The notes: a model not told the origin generated them from the letters alone. A stretch of 64,000 bases of DNA from Mycobacterium sp. (GCA_031292665.1 JARLGR010000127.1:1-64000); one strand, 5' to 3'; shown: positions 17,096-26,944, counted from the stretch's first letter. Numbers and translations: made by a program.

Positions 17096-20000
17096 CACGT
17101 GATCCTCGCCCGTAACTCGACCGTGGTGCCCGCGGCGCCCGGTTTGATGGTGACGTCATGCATCAGGCCGCGCATCAGGGTGATGCCCCGGCCGCGGTGA
17201 GCTTCGGGGACCGATCGGGGCGTCTTCCACGAGCCGGTGTCGGTGACGGTGACGTGCACCTGGTCGGCCAGTGCGGTCGCGTGGAGAGTGACGGTTCCCG
17301 GCCTGTGGCGGTGGCCGTGTTCGATGGCGTTGGCGACCGCTTCGCCGGCCGCCATGAGAACGTTGAGGGTTTGGTCGGCGGTCACTCCGGCGCGGCCCAG
17401 CCAGGTTCTCAACGCGGCGCGGGTGGGAGCGAGTTGGTTGACGTCGGCAGCGAGATTCACGCTCAGCGGCGGCGGTTGGCGGTAGAGCAACACGGCGACG
17501 TCGTCCTCGTAGCCGCCGGGGGGCGCGAGACTCGACATCAGTTCGCTCGCAAGGTAGTCGATCGTGCTGTCGTCGCAACCCCGGACGATCTCGGCGGCGC
17601 GGGCGATGCCCCGGTCGAGCGAGACTCGGCGCCGCTCGACCAGACCGTCGGTGTAAAGGAGCAGGGTTGCCCGCGCCGGCAAAGTGACGCGCGCTTCGGG
17701 GCGAGGCCATTCAGATTGCAGGCGCAACCCGAGCGGGATGCTGCGGCCGTCGTCGAGCATGTGCACCGTGCGGTCGGAATGAACCAGGACGGGCGGTGGG
17801 TGGCCGGCGCTGGAATACACCAATTCCCCGGTGTCGCTGCTGAGTACGGCGCAGAAGGCGGTGGTGCACCTGGCGCCGGGCAACTGTTCCGCGAAGCGGT
17901 CGAGGCTCTCGAGCGCGGACCCCGGGCTGGGATTCTCCAGCAGCAGCGCGCGGCAGGCGCTGCGCAACTGACCCATCACCGTCGCCGCGGCCAGGCCGTG
18001 GCCCACGCAATCCCCGACGATCAGCGCGACGCGGCCGGCGCCGAGTTCGACGACGTCGTACCAGTCGCCGCCAACCTGGAGTGGGCGCGCAGCGGGCTGG
18101 TACCGCACCGCGAATCCCGGGGGCAACACCGGGGGCCCGAGCATGGCATGTTGCAGTGCCAGGGCCGTCTCGCGCTGCTGGTCGATCTGGTGTACCCGCT
18201 GCAGGCCCTGCCCGAGTCGACCGGCCAGCACCGTCAACAGCGTCTGGTCGTCGGTAGTGAAGAGTCGTCGCTCGGCAAGTTCGATCCAGAGAACCAGCAC
18301 CCCGAGGGGATGTTGCAGCGCGACGCCCGCCGTCCCCGCTTGCGCGGTATCGGTCGTCAGCATCTGACCGTCACGCAACGAGCGAATCGCCCCTCGCGTG
18401 GTGGCCGGTAGCTCGGCCCACTGCGCCGGCTCGCCGTCCGCCACCAGACTTGGTTCACCCCAGCCGGAGTTCGGCTCGGCGGTGTGATGGGGACCGGCGG
18501 GGCGATTGGGAAACGTGACGGCAAGAACGCAGTGGGCCCGCCACAGCCGGCGCAATCCCCGCACGGCGGCGTGGAGCGCGTAGTCGACCGTATCAGCTTG
18601 CGCCAGTTGCTCATTGAGTTCGGCCAGCGCACTTTGGCGTTGTACCGCGTAGTGCTCGATGGTGACGTCGCGGAAGGTTCCGACGACGACCCGGCGGTCG
18701 CTATCGGGTTCGCGGGCATGGTTGATAGCGGTTCTGATCCATAGCCGGTGGCCGTCGCGGTGGACGGCGGGAACGACATAGGTGCCGCTCGTCTCGCCCC
18801 GCAGCGCCCTGAACACCTCGGCGCACAGCAGGTGGGAGTCTTGGTCGGTGTCCGGATCGGGCCACCACGGGTGCATGGGTTGGTAAGGAAGGCCGTCGTG
18901 GCCGTACCCCAGGATGTGGGCGAACGCGACGTTGATTTCGATGACGGCGCCGTGCTCGTCGCACACGAAGAACGCTTCTTGGATCGATTCGATCAACGCG
19001 CTGCGCCAACGGGCCTGGTGGTTTCGCAGCCGCGCAAGTTCGATGTTGGCGCGCACGCGAGCCAGCAGTTCGGCGGCAACGAACGGTTTGACCAGGTAGT
19101 CGTCGGCGCCGGCGCGCAATCCTTCGATGGAGGCTTCCTGCCCGGCGCGGGCGGATAACAACACGACCGGTACCGCGGCGGTCCGCACATCCGCACGCAA
19201 CTCGCTGACCAGCGTCACGCCATCCAGTCGGGGCATCATCACATCGCTGATGACCAGGTCCGGGGCGTCGGCGCGGACGGACTCCAAGGCCTGCACTCCG
19301 TCGCCGACGGAGTCGACCACGTAGCCCGCGGCGCCCAGCAGACGAGCCAGGTACTCACGCATGTCTATGTTGTCGTCGGCGACCAGCACCCTGGGCCGTG
19401 GGCCCGAGATCCACGCCTGACTGGCCGCGCTGACCGGAGCCAACCCCACGTCGGTGCCCTCGGACGAAGCGGCATCGCCGACGGTGGCCACCCACCGCAG
19501 CGCCTCTTGAACATACGGTTCGGCGATACCCGAGCCGCCGCGAGAACTTTCGGTCGGGGAGACGGCTTCGGCCGGCAGGTGTGCCGGCCCCAACGGCAAG
19601 CGGATCGTGAACGTGGTGCCCGCACCTTCGAGGCTGTCCACGGTGATGCTGCCCTCATGGAGTCCGACGAGCTCTTTGACCAGAGCCAATCCGATTCCAC
19701 TGCCCTCCGAGGAGCGTGCGTAGGGCGTTTCGATGCGATGGAACCGCTCGAATAACCGCGGGATCTCCGCGGCAGGCACCCCGATGCCGGTGTCGCTGAC
19801 CGTGATGACCGCGTCGGTGGCGTCGCGGCGCACGGCGACGGTGATGGAGCCTTCGAAGGTGAACTTCAGGGCGTTCGACAGCAGGTTGAGGATGACCTTT
19901 TCCCACATGTCGCGGTCGAGATACACCGGCTCGTCCAGCGGCGGGCAGTCAACCCTCAGCGCCAGCCCCGCGCGGTCGACGGCCGACCGGAAAATGCTGG

Positions 20001-21321
20001 CCAAGTCCGCCGTGACGGCCGCCAGGTCGACCGGCTCGTAATGGGCCCGCATGCGGCCGGCCTGAATCCGCGAAAAGTCGAGCAGCGTGTTGACCAGCTT
20101 GATGAGGCGTAAGCCGTTGCGGTGGATGACCTCCAGTTCCTGACGCGTCCGGTCCTCCAGCCCGTCGGCTCGCGCGCGCATTTCGGCCACCGGCCCGAGA
20201 ATCAGCGTCAGCGGTGTACGCAGTTCGTGACTGATGTTGGAGAAGAACGTCGTCTTGGCGCGGTCCAGCTCCGCAAGCTCCTCCGCCCGTCGCTGCTGGG
20301 CCTGATAGCTGCGGGCGCTGCCGATCCCGGCCGCAAGATGCGCGGCGACCAGGTGAAGGAACCCGCGGTACGCGTCGTCCAGCTTTCGATAACGATTCAG
20401 CGCGACCACCAGAAACCCGTAGGGCGCGGCGCCCTGTTGTAACAGCGGAACCACCAGTGCCTGCGTGGGCGGTTCCGGCCAGTCTCCCATCGGGAGTCCC
20501 GCGTAGAGCTCACCGTCGAGCGTCAGCAACCTCGAGTCACTGCGCGGCGAGTCCTCGAGGGGCCAAACCATCGAGCCGGCCGACGCCCGCAGAGCGAGCG
20601 CGACCGGATGGTCGCCCTCGATCCCGCTCGTACCCGCGAGCCGGGTGTCGCCGCCTTCACCGAACAGGTAAATGAGAGCAAACGGCACGTCGCGCTGGTT
20701 GAGGCCGAGTTGACGGGTGGCGAAGGCCAGCATCTGCTCCTCGGTCCGCACCACGGTCGGGTCGGAGCCGAGGTCGCGCAGTGTCGCCAGCCGCCGCTCG
20801 GCGATGACCTGCTCGGTGTCCTCGCTGACGACGCACAGCATGCCGGCCACCTGCCCCGCGTCATCGCGCAGCGGGCTGTAGGAGAACGTGTGATACGACT
20901 CTTCGAGGTAGTCCGATCGCTCCAGAAAAAGCTGCAGCGTCCTATCCCAGGTCGCCTGCCCCGTCGAGAGCACCTGCTCGATTCGCGGGCCGATGTCGGC
21001 CCAGATCTCCGCCCACACTTCGCGGGCCGGCCGACCGAGCGCCCACGGGTATTTCCGGCCCAGGGTGGCGTGCCGATAGGCAGCGTTGCAGAAGAAGGTC
21101 AGATCCGGCCCCCACGCCATCCACATGGAAAACCGCGACGACAGCAGGATGTTCACCGCGGTCTGCAAGCTTTGCGGCCATGTGCGCGGCGATCCGAGCG
21201 GGGTCGCGGACCAGTCGACCCGAACGAGGTCCGGACGAAGTTCCTCGTCGGCGCCGAAGATTGCTGATTCCGCCCCGGCAAGTGACCCGGCCAGTGACTC
21301 GGCGGTGTCGTCAGCGCTCAC
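17095..21321 (-). CDS. Hybrid sensor protein: PAS-GAF-histidine kinase-receiver-PAS-GAF-SpoIIE phosphatase-RsbW-like ATPase
   Basis: A 1408-residue multidomain protein counted from GTG 21321, which has a purine-rich GAGAGGGGGG upstream; a start at 21363 is possible. From N to C: PAS-like sensor (about 30-180); GAF-like (190-340); HisKA with SHELRTPL (His365); HATPase with N-box Asn483, DTGIG 510-514 and GSGIGLAL 540-547; receiver with acidic pair 649-650, phospho-acceptor Asp693 and Lys745; PAS (770-890); GAF-like (895-1045); PP2C/SpoIIE domain with GGDWYD 1084-1089, GDCVGHG 1103-1109, TDG 1224-1226 and EDD 1272-1274; and an RsbW-like GHKL ATPase (E1327, N1331, DTGSW 1361-1365, GRGITLM 1377-1383). 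All catalytic landmarks look intact. It should sense signals, relay phosphate and control the adjacent STAS protein. Soluble: no membrane segment seen. Confidence 0.92.
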   Translation of the reverse strand: MSADDTAESLAGSLAGAESAIFGADEELRPDLVRVDWSATPLGSPRTWPQSLQTAVNILLSSRFSMWMAWGPDLTFFCNAAYRHATLGRKYPWALGRPAREVWAEIWADIGPRIEQVLSTGQATWDRTLQLFLERSDYLEESYHTFSYSPLRDDAGQVAGMLCVVSEDTEQVIAERRLATLRDLGSDPTVVRTEEQMLAFATRQLGLNQRDVPFALIYLFGEGGDTRLAGTSGIEGDHPVALALRASAGSMVWPLEDSPRSDSRLLTLDGELYAGLPMGDWPEPPTQALVVPLLQQGAAPYGFLVVALNRYRKLDDAYRGFLHLVAAHLAAGIGSARSYQAQQRRAEELAELDRAKTTFFSNISHELRTPLTLILGPVAEMRARADGLEDRTRQELEVIHRNGLRLIKLVNTLLDFSRIQAGRMRAHYEPVDLAAVTADLASIFRSAVDRAGLALRVDCPPLDEPVYLDRDMWEKVILNLLSNALKFTFEGSITVAVRRDATDAVITVSDTGIGVPAAEIPRLFERFHRIETPYARSSEGSGIGLALVKELVGLHEGSITVDSLEGAGTTFTIRLPLGPAHLPAEAVSPTESSRGGSGIAEPYVQEALRWVATVGDAASSEGTDVGLAPVSAASQAWISGPRPRVLVADDNIDMREYLARLLGAAGYVVDSVGDGVQALESVRADAPDLVISDVMMPRLDGVTLVSELRADVRTAAVPVVLLSARAGQEASIEGLRAGADDYLVKPFVAAELLARVRANIELARLRNHQARWRSALIESIQEAFFVCDEHGAVIEINVAFAHILGYGHDGLPYQPMHPWWPDPDTDQDSHLLCAEVFRALRGETSGTYVVPAVHRDGHRLWIRTAINHAREPDSDRRVVVGTFRDVTIEHYAVQRQSALAELNEQLAQADTVDYALHAAVRGLRRLWRAHCVLAVTFPNRPAGPHHTAEPNSGWGEPSLVADGEPAQWAELPATTRGAIRSLRDGQMLTTDTAQAGTAGVALQHPLGVLVLWIELAERRLFTTDDQTLLTVLAGRLGQGLQRVHQIDQQRETALALQHAMLGPPVLPPGFAVRYQPAARPLQVGGDWYDVVELGAGRVALIVGDCVGHGLAAATVMGQLRSACRALLLENPSPGSALESLDRFAEQLPGARCTTAFCAVLSSDTGELVYSSAGHPPPVLVHSDRTVHMLDDGRSIPLGLRLQSEWPRPEARVTLPARATLLLYTDGLVERRRVSLDRGIARAAEIVRGCDDSTIDYLASELMSSLAPPGGYEDDVAVLLYRQPPPLSVNLAADVNQLAPTRAALRTWLGRAGVTADQTLNVLMAAGEAVANAIEHGHRHRPGTVTLHATALADQVHVTVTDTGSWKTPRSVPEAHRGRGITLMRGLMHDVTIKPGAAGTTVELRARIT

Positions 21322-21494
21322 CGGCCCCCCCTCTCGTGCGGGGCACCGCCGAAGCGTCACCATCCGACTGGCTTACCCAGACGGCCAGTGGTGTTGCGCC
21401 GATACCGGCGGGGCGGGGCATCTTAATCTTAGGAGCCTACCGGAGGCCGCCGGGCGCGCGCGACACGCGGCGACTCGCCGATGCGAATCACTTT

Positions 21495-22125
21495 CTACTG
21501 CACAGTATTTCCACCGAATCGGGATCGGTGTGCTGGAGAGACCGGCGAGTCGCCGTCAGGCGGCGAAACTGGGAGCGCCTGGTCGCCGAACCGCTCGACC
21601 CAGACTTCGGGATCGGGGTTGCCGGGGACGGGTCCGGTGTTGATCAGGTCGATTCTTAGCTCGGAGTACCGGTCCACCGTGCGCAGGTACTCGTCGACGT
21701 CCCCGAACGGATCGGCGAAATAGCCTGCGGTGAGCAGAATGTCACCGAAGTCGCGGCCGACCGCGTCGCAATGGCGGCGCAGCACGTCGAGCTTGTGCGG
21801 CAGCTCGTCGAGAGCCGACGTGCTGTTCCAGACGGTCAGCGTACTGGGCCACCAGGCGAAGCGTCTTCTTCTCGCCGTCGCCTCCGATGAGGATCGGCGG
21901 CCTGCGCAGCGGCGGCGGCTGGCAGATGGTCTCGGCGAGGCGGTAGTGCTTGCCCTCGAAGCGCTCGCGCACCGGAGGGTAGGGGATGCGGGGCGTGATG
22001 TTCGCGGTCGCACCAGGCTGCGCCCGGTCCGAACATCGTTCTGCCCCCGGTGAGGACGTCCAGCGTGGTCATGGTCTTGGCCAGCACGCCGGGGTAGCGG
22101 TAGGTGACGCCGGTGACCAGCATGG
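21495..22125 (-). pseudogene. LLM-class F420-dependent oxidoreductase, 5'-truncated and frameshifted remnant
   Basis: The family resemblance is spread over three frames. VTGVTYRYPGVLAKTMTTLD and LTGGRTMFGPGAAW come first (about 22125-22020). The next frame gives RERFEGKHYRLAETICQPPP and ILIGGDGEKKTLRLVAQYAD (about 21990-21835). The last frame gives DELPHKLDVLRRHCDAVGRD and FGDILLTAGYFA (from about 21830). At least two frameshifts are required. The helix normally lying between RF and EGKHYRL is absent, and so is the usual N-terminal 60-70 residues. The upstream end abuts the start of the D-2-hydroxyacid dehydrogenase gene. I treat it as non-functional. Confidence 0.85.
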
Positions 22126-22170
22126 TGAGCTGTCGAGTCAGCGGTCTCGCGGTGTGGGAATGATGGAGAC

Positions 22171-23142
22171 ATGACTGCGAACAAGACCGTCGGAGTGCTG
22201 CGGGTGGGCGCGTTCGAGCGGACTTTCGACGCCGAACTGGCCGCCCGTTACGAAATCCCCGAACTTCCCGCCGGCCCCCAGCGGGCCAAGTTCCTCGCCG
22301 AGCGCGGGGCAGGCGTTCGCGTGGTGGTCACGTCGGGACCGCCCGGCGTCGACGCCGACACCATGGCGGCGCTCCCCAACCTGGGGGTGATCGTCAACTA
22401 CGGGGCAGGGGTGGATTCGATCGATCTGGGGGAAGCGAAGCGCCGCGGCATCGGCGTGAGCAACACGCAGGACGTGCTGTCGGACAGCGTTGCCGACACA
22501 GCGCTGGGGTTGATCCTGATGACGCTGCGCCGTTTCGGCGCCGCCGACCGCTACGTGCGGGCGGGACGATGGGCGCGCGAGGGCCCGTTTGGCTACGCCC
22601 GCGACGTCAGCGGCCTGCAGGTCGGAATCTTGGGCCTGGGGCGAATCGGATCCGCTATCGCGACCAGGTTGCTCGGATTCGGCTGTGCCATCGCTTATCA
22701 CAACCGGCATCGGATCGACGGCTCGCCTTACCGGTATGCGGAGTCGCCGCTGAAATTGGCCGAGTCGGTCGACGTCCTGGTCGTGGCCACCACCGGTGAC
22801 GACACGACCCGCAAACTGGTTGACCGCCCGGTGCTCGAGGCACTGGGCCCCGACGGTTATCTGATCAACATCGCGCGCGGCAGCGTCGTAGACCAGGACG
22901 CGTTGGTGGAGTTGATTGCCGGCGGGGGACTGGCTGGAACAGGACTGGACGTCTTCGTCGATGAACCCGACGTGCCCGCCCGACTGCTCGACCTGGACAA
23001 CGTGGTGCTGTTCCCGCACATCGGAAGCGCGACCGCCAGAACCCGCCGGGCGATGGCGTTGCTTGCCATCCGCAACCTGGAGCGCTACCTCGACAGCGGC
23101 GAGTTGGTGACGCCCGTGTTGAAACCGCGGGGGAAACGCTGA
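22171..23142 (+). CDS. D-isomer specific 2-hydroxyacid dehydrogenase
   Basis: A 323-residue NAD(P)-dependent dehydrogenase that interconverts 2-hydroxy and 2-oxo acids. The nucleotide-binding motif GLGRIGSAIATRL is near residue 155. The catalytic trio is present: Arg in INIARGSVVDQDAL, Glu in DVFVDEPDVPARL and His in VLFPHIGSAT. The start is ATG 22171, in the divergent gap with the LLM remnant. The substrate (hydroxypyruvate, glyoxylate or other) cannot be told. It appears intact and is probably transcribed alone. Confidence 0.93.
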   Translation: MTANKTVGVLRVGAFERTFDAELAARYEIPELPAGPQRAKFLAERGAGVRVVVTSGPPGVDADTMAALPNLGVIVNYGAGVDSIDLGEAKRRGIGVSNTQDVLSDSVADTALGLILMTLRRFGAADRYVRAGRWAREGPFGYARDVSGLQVGILGLGRIGSAIATRLLGFGCAIAYHNRHRIDGSPYRYAESPLKLAESVDVLVVATTGDDTTRKLVDRPVLEALGPDGYLINIARGSVVDQDALVELIAGGGLAGTGLDVFVDEPDVPARLLDLDNVVLFPHIGSATARTRRAMALLAIRNLERYLDSGELVTPVLKPRGKR

Positions 23143-23192
23143 CTCGACTCAGTCGCACATGAGTTGTGAGCCAATCGTTTTGGTGACAGGCG

Positions 23193-24212
23193 CTACTCGG
23201 GCGTGCTTCTGTCCACATAGGCTTGCGCCGCGCGCCGAATGAAATTCTCGGTGTGCGTTGGATGCCAGCCGAGTTCCCGGGCGGCTTTGTCGTGGCTGGC
23301 CGGAGAGGTCAGAGCCAGTAGCCGGGCGCTCTGCCTACCGATCGGCAAGTCACGCCGCAGCAGCGGTCCGACGGCGTCCGCCAGACGAGCGAACGCGTGG
23401 ACCAGCGCCATCGGGATGCCGAGTCGCGGAGGCCGCGCGCCGACGGCCTCGGCGGCGATGGTGACCAGTTCTCGCTGGGTCATGTAGCGCTCAGAAATGA
23501 TGTAGCGCTGGCCAACTCGTCCTCGTTCTGCCGCCAACAGCAGGGCGTCGGCGACATCGTCGATTCCGACCACTTCGGCCCCGACGCCGCGCACGTAGAA
23601 CGGCAGTTTTCCGAGTGCGGCGAGCTGGACGAACATGCCCTGCCTCGGCTGCCAGTCGGGTGGCCCGTAAGGGTTGGAGACGTTAACCACCACGGCGGGT
23701 AGCCGGTGATTCGCGACGTAGGAGAGCACCAGATCCTCGGCCTGACGTCGCGACTCGATATAGCTGCCGGCTTGATCCGACCAGTTGAATGGGGTTTCCT
23801 CGTCCACGGTTTCGCCGTTCTTACCGATCGCGATCGTGCCGATGGTGCTCAGGAAGACGAACCGGCGAAGGTCGGCCTTGCCCGCCACCTCGAGCACATT
23901 GCGTAGACCGTTCACGTTGGTGTCGAAGAGCGGTGCGGGATTACGCAATTCCGCCCTGGTATCGACGACGCAGTAGTAAACGACGTCGCGATCGACCATG
24001 GCGGCGGCGACTTGCGACGTGTCGAAGACGTCGCCGTAGTGCCGCTCGACGGCCAGGCCGTCGATCCCCTTCGTGGAACTCGACCTCCGCAGCAGCACCC
24101 GAACGTCGGCGCCGCCGGCCACCAGATGGCGGGTCACGCACGCACCCACGTTGCCGCTGGCTCCCATGACCAGAGCCCGCTGTCCGGCCACGAAATCTCC
24201 ACCAGCTGCCAT
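23193..24212 (-). CDS. NAD-dependent epimerase/3beta-hydroxysteroid dehydrogenase-like SDR
   Basis: A 339-residue extended SDR. It has ALVMGASGNVGACVTRHLV (TGxxGxxG-type cofactor site, with Met-Gly in place of the usual Thr-Gly) and FVFLSTIGTIAIGKNG, with an active-site region ending GSYIESRRQAEDLVL, where the Tyr is followed by Arg at the position of the usual YxxxK Lys. NVSNPYGPPDW is a typical substrate-domain block. The start is ATG 24212 with GAGGAC upstream. The R-for-K change at the catalytic motif, if confirmed, would lower dehydrogenase activity. It may act on a sterol or polyketide-type substrate. Confidence 0.86.
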   Translation of the reverse strand: MAAGGDFVAGQRALVMGASGNVGACVTRHLVAGGADVRVLLRRSSSTKGIDGLAVERHYGDVFDTSQVAAAMVDRDVVYYCVVDTRAELRNPAPLFDTNVNGLRNVLEVAGKADLRRFVFLSTIGTIAIGKNGETVDEETPFNWSDQAGSYIESRRQAEDLVLSYVANHRLPAVVVNVSNPYGPPDWQPRQGMFVQLAALGKLPFYVRGVGAEVVGIDDVADALLLAAERGRVGQRYIISERYMTQRELVTIAAEAVGARPPRLGIPMALVHAFARLADAVGPLLRRDLPIGRQSARLLALTSPASHDKAARELGWHPTHTENFIRRAAQAYVDRSTPE

Positions 24213-24298
24213 GAGGACCTCGATTCCGCCGTTGCGATTACTGTGACGCCGACGCCGACAGTAAGGGTTGCACGGCGTCACGTCGGACGATGGCAGGG

Positions 24299-24490
24299 CT
24301 ACTTCAGGTCGTGACGACCCGCTTCCAACACGTCCAGATGGTCGTCGACGGTGGCGAGGCCGGCTTTCTTGGTGCTCACCGACAGGTGAGTGGCCCCGGC
24401 GGCCTTCCAGGCCGCGATGTCGGTGGCCATCTTGTCACGGTCGCCGGTCCAGCTGACCCGGCCTGGCATGCCGAGGCCTTGGGGGCCTCC
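24299..24490 (-). pseudogene. C-terminal fragment of an LLM-class F420-dependent oxidoreductase
   Basis: The last roughly 60 residues of a luciferase-like F420 oxidoreductase (GLGMPGRVSWTGDRDKMATD, then IAAWKAAGATHLSVSTKKAG, then LATVDDHLDVL). The GATHLSV and DDHLDVL blocks are diagnostic for the family's C-terminus. The rest of the gene is absent; instead the sequence runs directly into a wax ester synthase N-terminus in another frame. It is separate from the larger remnant at 21495-22125. Confidence 0.78.
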
Positions 24491-24594
24491 GGCGGCGCAA
24501 AGAGCTGCAGGGATCCCACGTGCATCGGATGCTCGCGCGACTCGCCGATGAGGAAGATCGCATCTGTTGGTGATATCGGTTTCATGGTCGTCAT
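24490..24594 (-). pseudogene. N-terminal fragment of a WS/DGAT (wax ester synthase/diacylglycerol acyltransferase)
   Basis: The frame begins ATG 24594 behind GGAGGAAG and reads MKPISPTDAIFLIGESREHP, then MHVGSLQLFAPPE. This is the distinctive start of mycobacterial Tgs-type acyltransferases, which make triacylglycerol or wax esters. The catalytic HHxxxDG domain is entirely missing. After APPEAP the family resemblance ends and, in another frame, an LLM oxidoreductase tail begins. The intact ribosome site suggests the fragment could still be translated, giving a short chimera without function. Confidence 0.8.
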
Positions 24595-24683
24595 CCTGCT
24601 TCCTCCGGCTGTGCCGCCGACCCGGCACGCGCTCTATGTCCGTATAGCCGAACGAGGCGTCGGTCACACCTAAACGAGCGCTC

Positions 24684-26556
24684 CTATCGGCCGTCGCGCG
24701 CCGCGACCGCTGCAAAGGCGGCGGTGATCTCGGCGACGCGGCGGTCGGCCCGCAACTGCTCGAGGGTCTCCGGCAGCGGGAGCCGCCAGTTCGGGTATTC
24801 GTCGATCGTGCCGGGCAGGTTGGGTTGTCGCGGCTCGGCGACCACGTCGTAGGGCGAGATCAACTTCAGCCGGCTCGGGGTCGCCGCCAGCAACCGGTGC
24901 ATCGCGGCGATGATGGCCGCCTCGTCCGGCTCGGACGGATCCCCTGACGGATCCTCCGCCAGTAGTCCCTCGGAACGCAGCAGGGCCAGCCACTCGGCCC
25001 GCTCCTTGTCGGCGGCGGGCTGCTCGGCCGGCACGTCGTTGAGCAGACCAAGATCGGCGCGCGCCCGCACGTGTTCACCGCGCAGAAATCCCGCCGCGGT
25101 GGGCAGGTCGTGGGTGGAGAGGCTGGCGGCCGCCCGCGACGGCCACGCCGCCGGTGGCAGCAGGGGCTCGCCGGGCGCGGACTCGTCGCGGGTGAACCAG
25201 GACACCGCGCACCCGAGCATCCCGTTGCCGGCCAGTGCTGCGGTGACCTCCGGTTCGACGGTGCCCAAGTCCTCGCCGACCACGGTGGCTCCCGCCCGAT
25301 GCGCTTCCAGCCCGAGGACGGCGAGCATGACGTCGGCGTCGTAGTGCACGTAGGTGCCGCGATCGGGGCTGTCGCCGGGCGGAATCCACCACAGCCGCCA
25401 CAGGCCGGCGACGTGGTCGATCCGCAGTCCGTCGGCGTAGGTGAGCACGGCGCGCAGCATGTCCCGGAGCGCCGAGTAGCCGGTGGCGGCGAGGCGGTCC
25501 GGTCGCCATGGCGGCAGCCCCCAGTCCTGCCCGCGCGGGGTGAAGTTGTCCGGTGGCGCCCCGACGCTCACCCCGCCGGCGAGCACGTCGGCCAGCGCCC
25601 AGGCGTCGGCGCCTTCGGCGTCGACCCCTACCGGAAGGTCGTGCAACACGCCCAGTGCCATGCCGGCGTCCCGCGCGGCCTGGCGCACGGCGATCAGTTG
25701 CTCGGCACAGCAGTGCTGCACCCAGGCGTGGAACGTCACCCGAGGCGCCAGCTCCCGGCGTGCGGCGGCGACGGCCGATCCGGCGACATCGTGAAGGGGC
25801 TCGGGCCAACGGGTCCAGCGGCCACCGTGGCGTTCGGCGAGCGCGCAATACGTGGCCCAATCCCGCAGCCCCGCGAACGCGGGAGTGTTGTCCAGCGGAG
25901 ATGGCCGGCCTGCCGCGCGCCACAGCAACTCCAGCGCTGCTCGCTTCGCCGCCCACACGAGGTCGTGGTCGATCCGCCCGGTGCTCGCCGAGACCCGCAA
26001 TCCGTCGACCTCCGCGCGGGTGTCCGGATCGGCCCGACGGTAGGCGTCGAGGTCCTCGATGCGCAGCACGAGCGGGTTTGCGAACCGCCGGCTGGACGGG
26101 GTGTAGGGCGAGGGCTGCACGGGATGCGTCGGCCCGGGGGCGCTCAGCGGGTTGAGCAGCACCGCGCCGGCTCCGTGCTCGGCGGCGGTCCAGTCCATGA
26201 ACTCCCGCAAGTCGCCCAGGTCGCCGATGCCCCACGAGCGGGATGAGCGCAGCGCGTAGAGCTGCCTCGCCCACCCGCAGAGCGGCTCCGGGCAGGGGGC
26301 GGGGACGCCCGTTCACCCGCGCGGCGACGGTCGGGGGGAGGACCCCCGCGCGGTTGCGCTCCTCGAGCCGGGCCAACTCGCGGCGCCGGCCGACCCCGGT
26401 GCCGGCGTCGACATCGAGCAACCCGAGCACGCGGATCACCACATCGGCGTCGACCTCGACCGGCTCTCGTCGCTCGTTGCGGTAGGAAGTGGCGACCCCG
26501 TGCGCGGCAGCCAACCGGCGCAGGTCGTCTGGGATCGATTTCTGGTTTGCCATCAC
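24684..26556 (-). pseudogene. malQ: malQ, 4-alpha-glucanotransferase, with internal deletion and frameshift
   Basis: Amylomaltase of glycogen/maltodextrin metabolism. The N-terminal frame from about 26556 carries LRRLAAAHGVATSYRNERRE, then VDADVVIRVLGLLDVDAG and LPPTVAARVNGRPRPLPG. Near 26300 the reading passes to another frame that begins WARQLYALRSSRSWGIGDLG and continues unbroken to 24684 through IDHVAGLWRLWWIP, VVGEDLGTVEP and STHDLPTAAG. Compared with the usual roughly 724-residue protein, about 100 residues of the N-terminal beta-rich domain are missing at the junction. The (beta/alpha)8 catalytic part, with its acid/base EDLG, is intact, but no ordinary start codon precedes it in frame until TTG 26210. 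A frameshifted, probably non-functional copy. Confidence 0.82.
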
Positions 26557-26944
26557 TGCGCTCGCAGGGCGGGGCGGAGAGCGGCGGCGCCGCAGGGGCG
26601 AGATGTAAGCACTTCGTTTCTATACCCGGGCGGGGGTTTCTCACACCGGGACGACGCCCGCGAGCGGCCGGCGGAAAATTCCGGGGGAGCCAAATCCGCT
26701 TGCTCGCAGCATCTTTCAAGGGCAAGCGATCGTCTTCGCGAGAGTGGAATTCACGTTGGACCTTGCCAGGGTGGGATCCCCGGTAGCTAAACGCTCTTCG
26801 CGTTGCCGGACCGCGCCGTCCACGTGGGGGTCAATGCAAGGTGCGCTGGTTAACCGGCCCGATACACTGAAGGTGTCAGGGGTTCGATCGGGGCGGATCT
26901 TATGCCGGCGAGCCCAATAGAAGTCAAGGTCAAAAGGTTGTGCC
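26557..26944. other. Intergenic region with possible promoter
   Basis: No gene is convincing here. TACACT at about 26863 could be the -10 of the mycolic acid methyltransferase at 26945. The sequence ACAC-TGAAG-GTGT (about 26864-26876) is a short inverted repeat overlapping it. Frames across it have low coding character. Confidence 0.35.

Noticed and set aside
17158-18411. Plus-strand frame of 417 residues antisense to the sensor gene
   Set aside because: No domain resemblance. The opposite strand contains the SpoIIE and RsbW-like domains with every motif in place.
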